From positions 1 to 6,273 of the forward strand of contig CACXCV010000191.1 in assembly GCA_902766215.1 (NCBI GenBank): DNA of 6,273 nucleotides, in the 5' to 3' direction. The position numbers and the translations under genes were made by a program. Positions 6,051 through 6,273 of this stretch are shown here, piece after piece. The stretch is from Oscillospiraceae bacterium (GTDB lineage Bacteria > Bacillota > Clostridia > Oscillospirales > Oscillospiraceae). Under the pieces are notes generated by a model that had not been told where the DNA came from, made no database searches, and was given only the letters and a program-made list of their open reading frames with translations. The stretch's first letter is position 1. Every line of letters begins with the position of its first letter.

Positions 6051-6273
6051 TTATTCGTAGCTTCGCTCCTGCGTGGAAAGGTCCAGATAGACCGCCGTCC
6101 CCTGCCCCAGACGGGAGGTGATCCAGATGCGGTGTCCCAGTCCCATGCAGATCCTCCGGCAGAGATAAAGGCCCAGTCCGCTGGCCTTCTGATCCGCGCG
6201 GCCATTGTAGCCGGTGTAGCCCTTTTCAAACACCCGGGGCAGATCCTCTGGGGCAATGCCAATGCCCGTATCC
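6051..6273 (-). CDS. BceS-like intramembrane-sensing histidine kinase, C-terminal fragment
   Basis: Seventy-three C-terminal residues of a histidine kinase ending at TAA (6051-6053); the rest lies beyond the right edge. The fragment is the end of a HATPase_c domain: G1 box DTGIGI at its very start, F-box-like LPRVFEKGYTGYNGR, G2 box GLGLYL, and the closing GQGTAVYLDL strand. The wording FEKGYTGYNGR...GLGLYLCRRI is characteristic of BceS-type kinases of Firmicutes, which have two membrane helices, almost no extracellular sensor, and rely on the BceAB transporter to detect the antibiotic. The neighbouring transporter genes agree. The sensor helices and phospho-accepting His are not in view. Confidence 0.88.
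   Translation of the reverse strand, partial: DTGIGIAPEDLPRVFEKGYTGYNGRADQKASGLGLYLCRRICMGLGHRIWITSRLGQGTAVYLDLSTQERSYE

Noticed and set aside
5972..6262. 96-codon minus-strand frame overlapping the kinase tail
   Set aside because: Wrong frame of the kinase gene; the correct frame shows the G1, G2 and F-box motifs and ends at 6051.

Overview
The window (about 58-60% G+C by eye) reads as part of a Gram-positive, Firmicutes-type chromosome. The Shine-Dalgarno sites are strong (AAAGGAGG, AAAGGAG, GGGAGG), promoters look sigma-A-like with 17-bp spacers, and there is a BceRS-BceAB-type module. High G+C with CTG/CAG/GCC-rich codons suggests a Clostridia/Oscillospiraceae-like gut anaerobe, but genus cannot be told from the sequence alone. 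All genes lie on the minus strand, so transcription runs from the right edge to the left.

Right part (6273 to 3145): the tail of a BceS-like intramembrane-sensing histidine kinase, a 108-bp control region, then an ABC ATPase and a large FtsX-type permease that overlap by 4 bp (GTGA). This is the layout of the peptide-antibiotic sensing and detoxification modules of Firmicutes: kinase and regulator, then a separately promoted transporter. The response regulator is presumably just outside the window. The control region has a perfect 14-bp-arm hairpin, a TNACA-N4-TGTAA-like half-palindrome and a 21-bp-spaced direct repeat, all candidates for the cognate regulator's site.

Middle (3144 to 2407): a G+C-rich hairpin behind the permease, a promoter with an operator-like dyad, a TetR/AcrR regulator, and a textbook intrinsic terminator.

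Left part (2406 to 1): a roughly 170-bp control region with an 18-bp-arm palindrome, a good promoter and two smaller dyads, then a DUF308/HdeD-like six-helix membrane protein and, 25 bp later, an MMPL/RND-type exporter that runs off the left edge. The TetR protein is the obvious candidate regulator of this two-gene membrane unit, though its operator is not proven.

The window thus holds two neighbouring envelope-defence or export units of known type. I see no clear evidence of an undescribed system. The points most worth a second look are a perfect 15-bp in-frame tandem duplication in the sensor domain of the BceB-like permease, and the unusually palindrome-rich intergenic regions. No RNA genes, insertion sequences, CRISPR arrays or attachment sites were seen.
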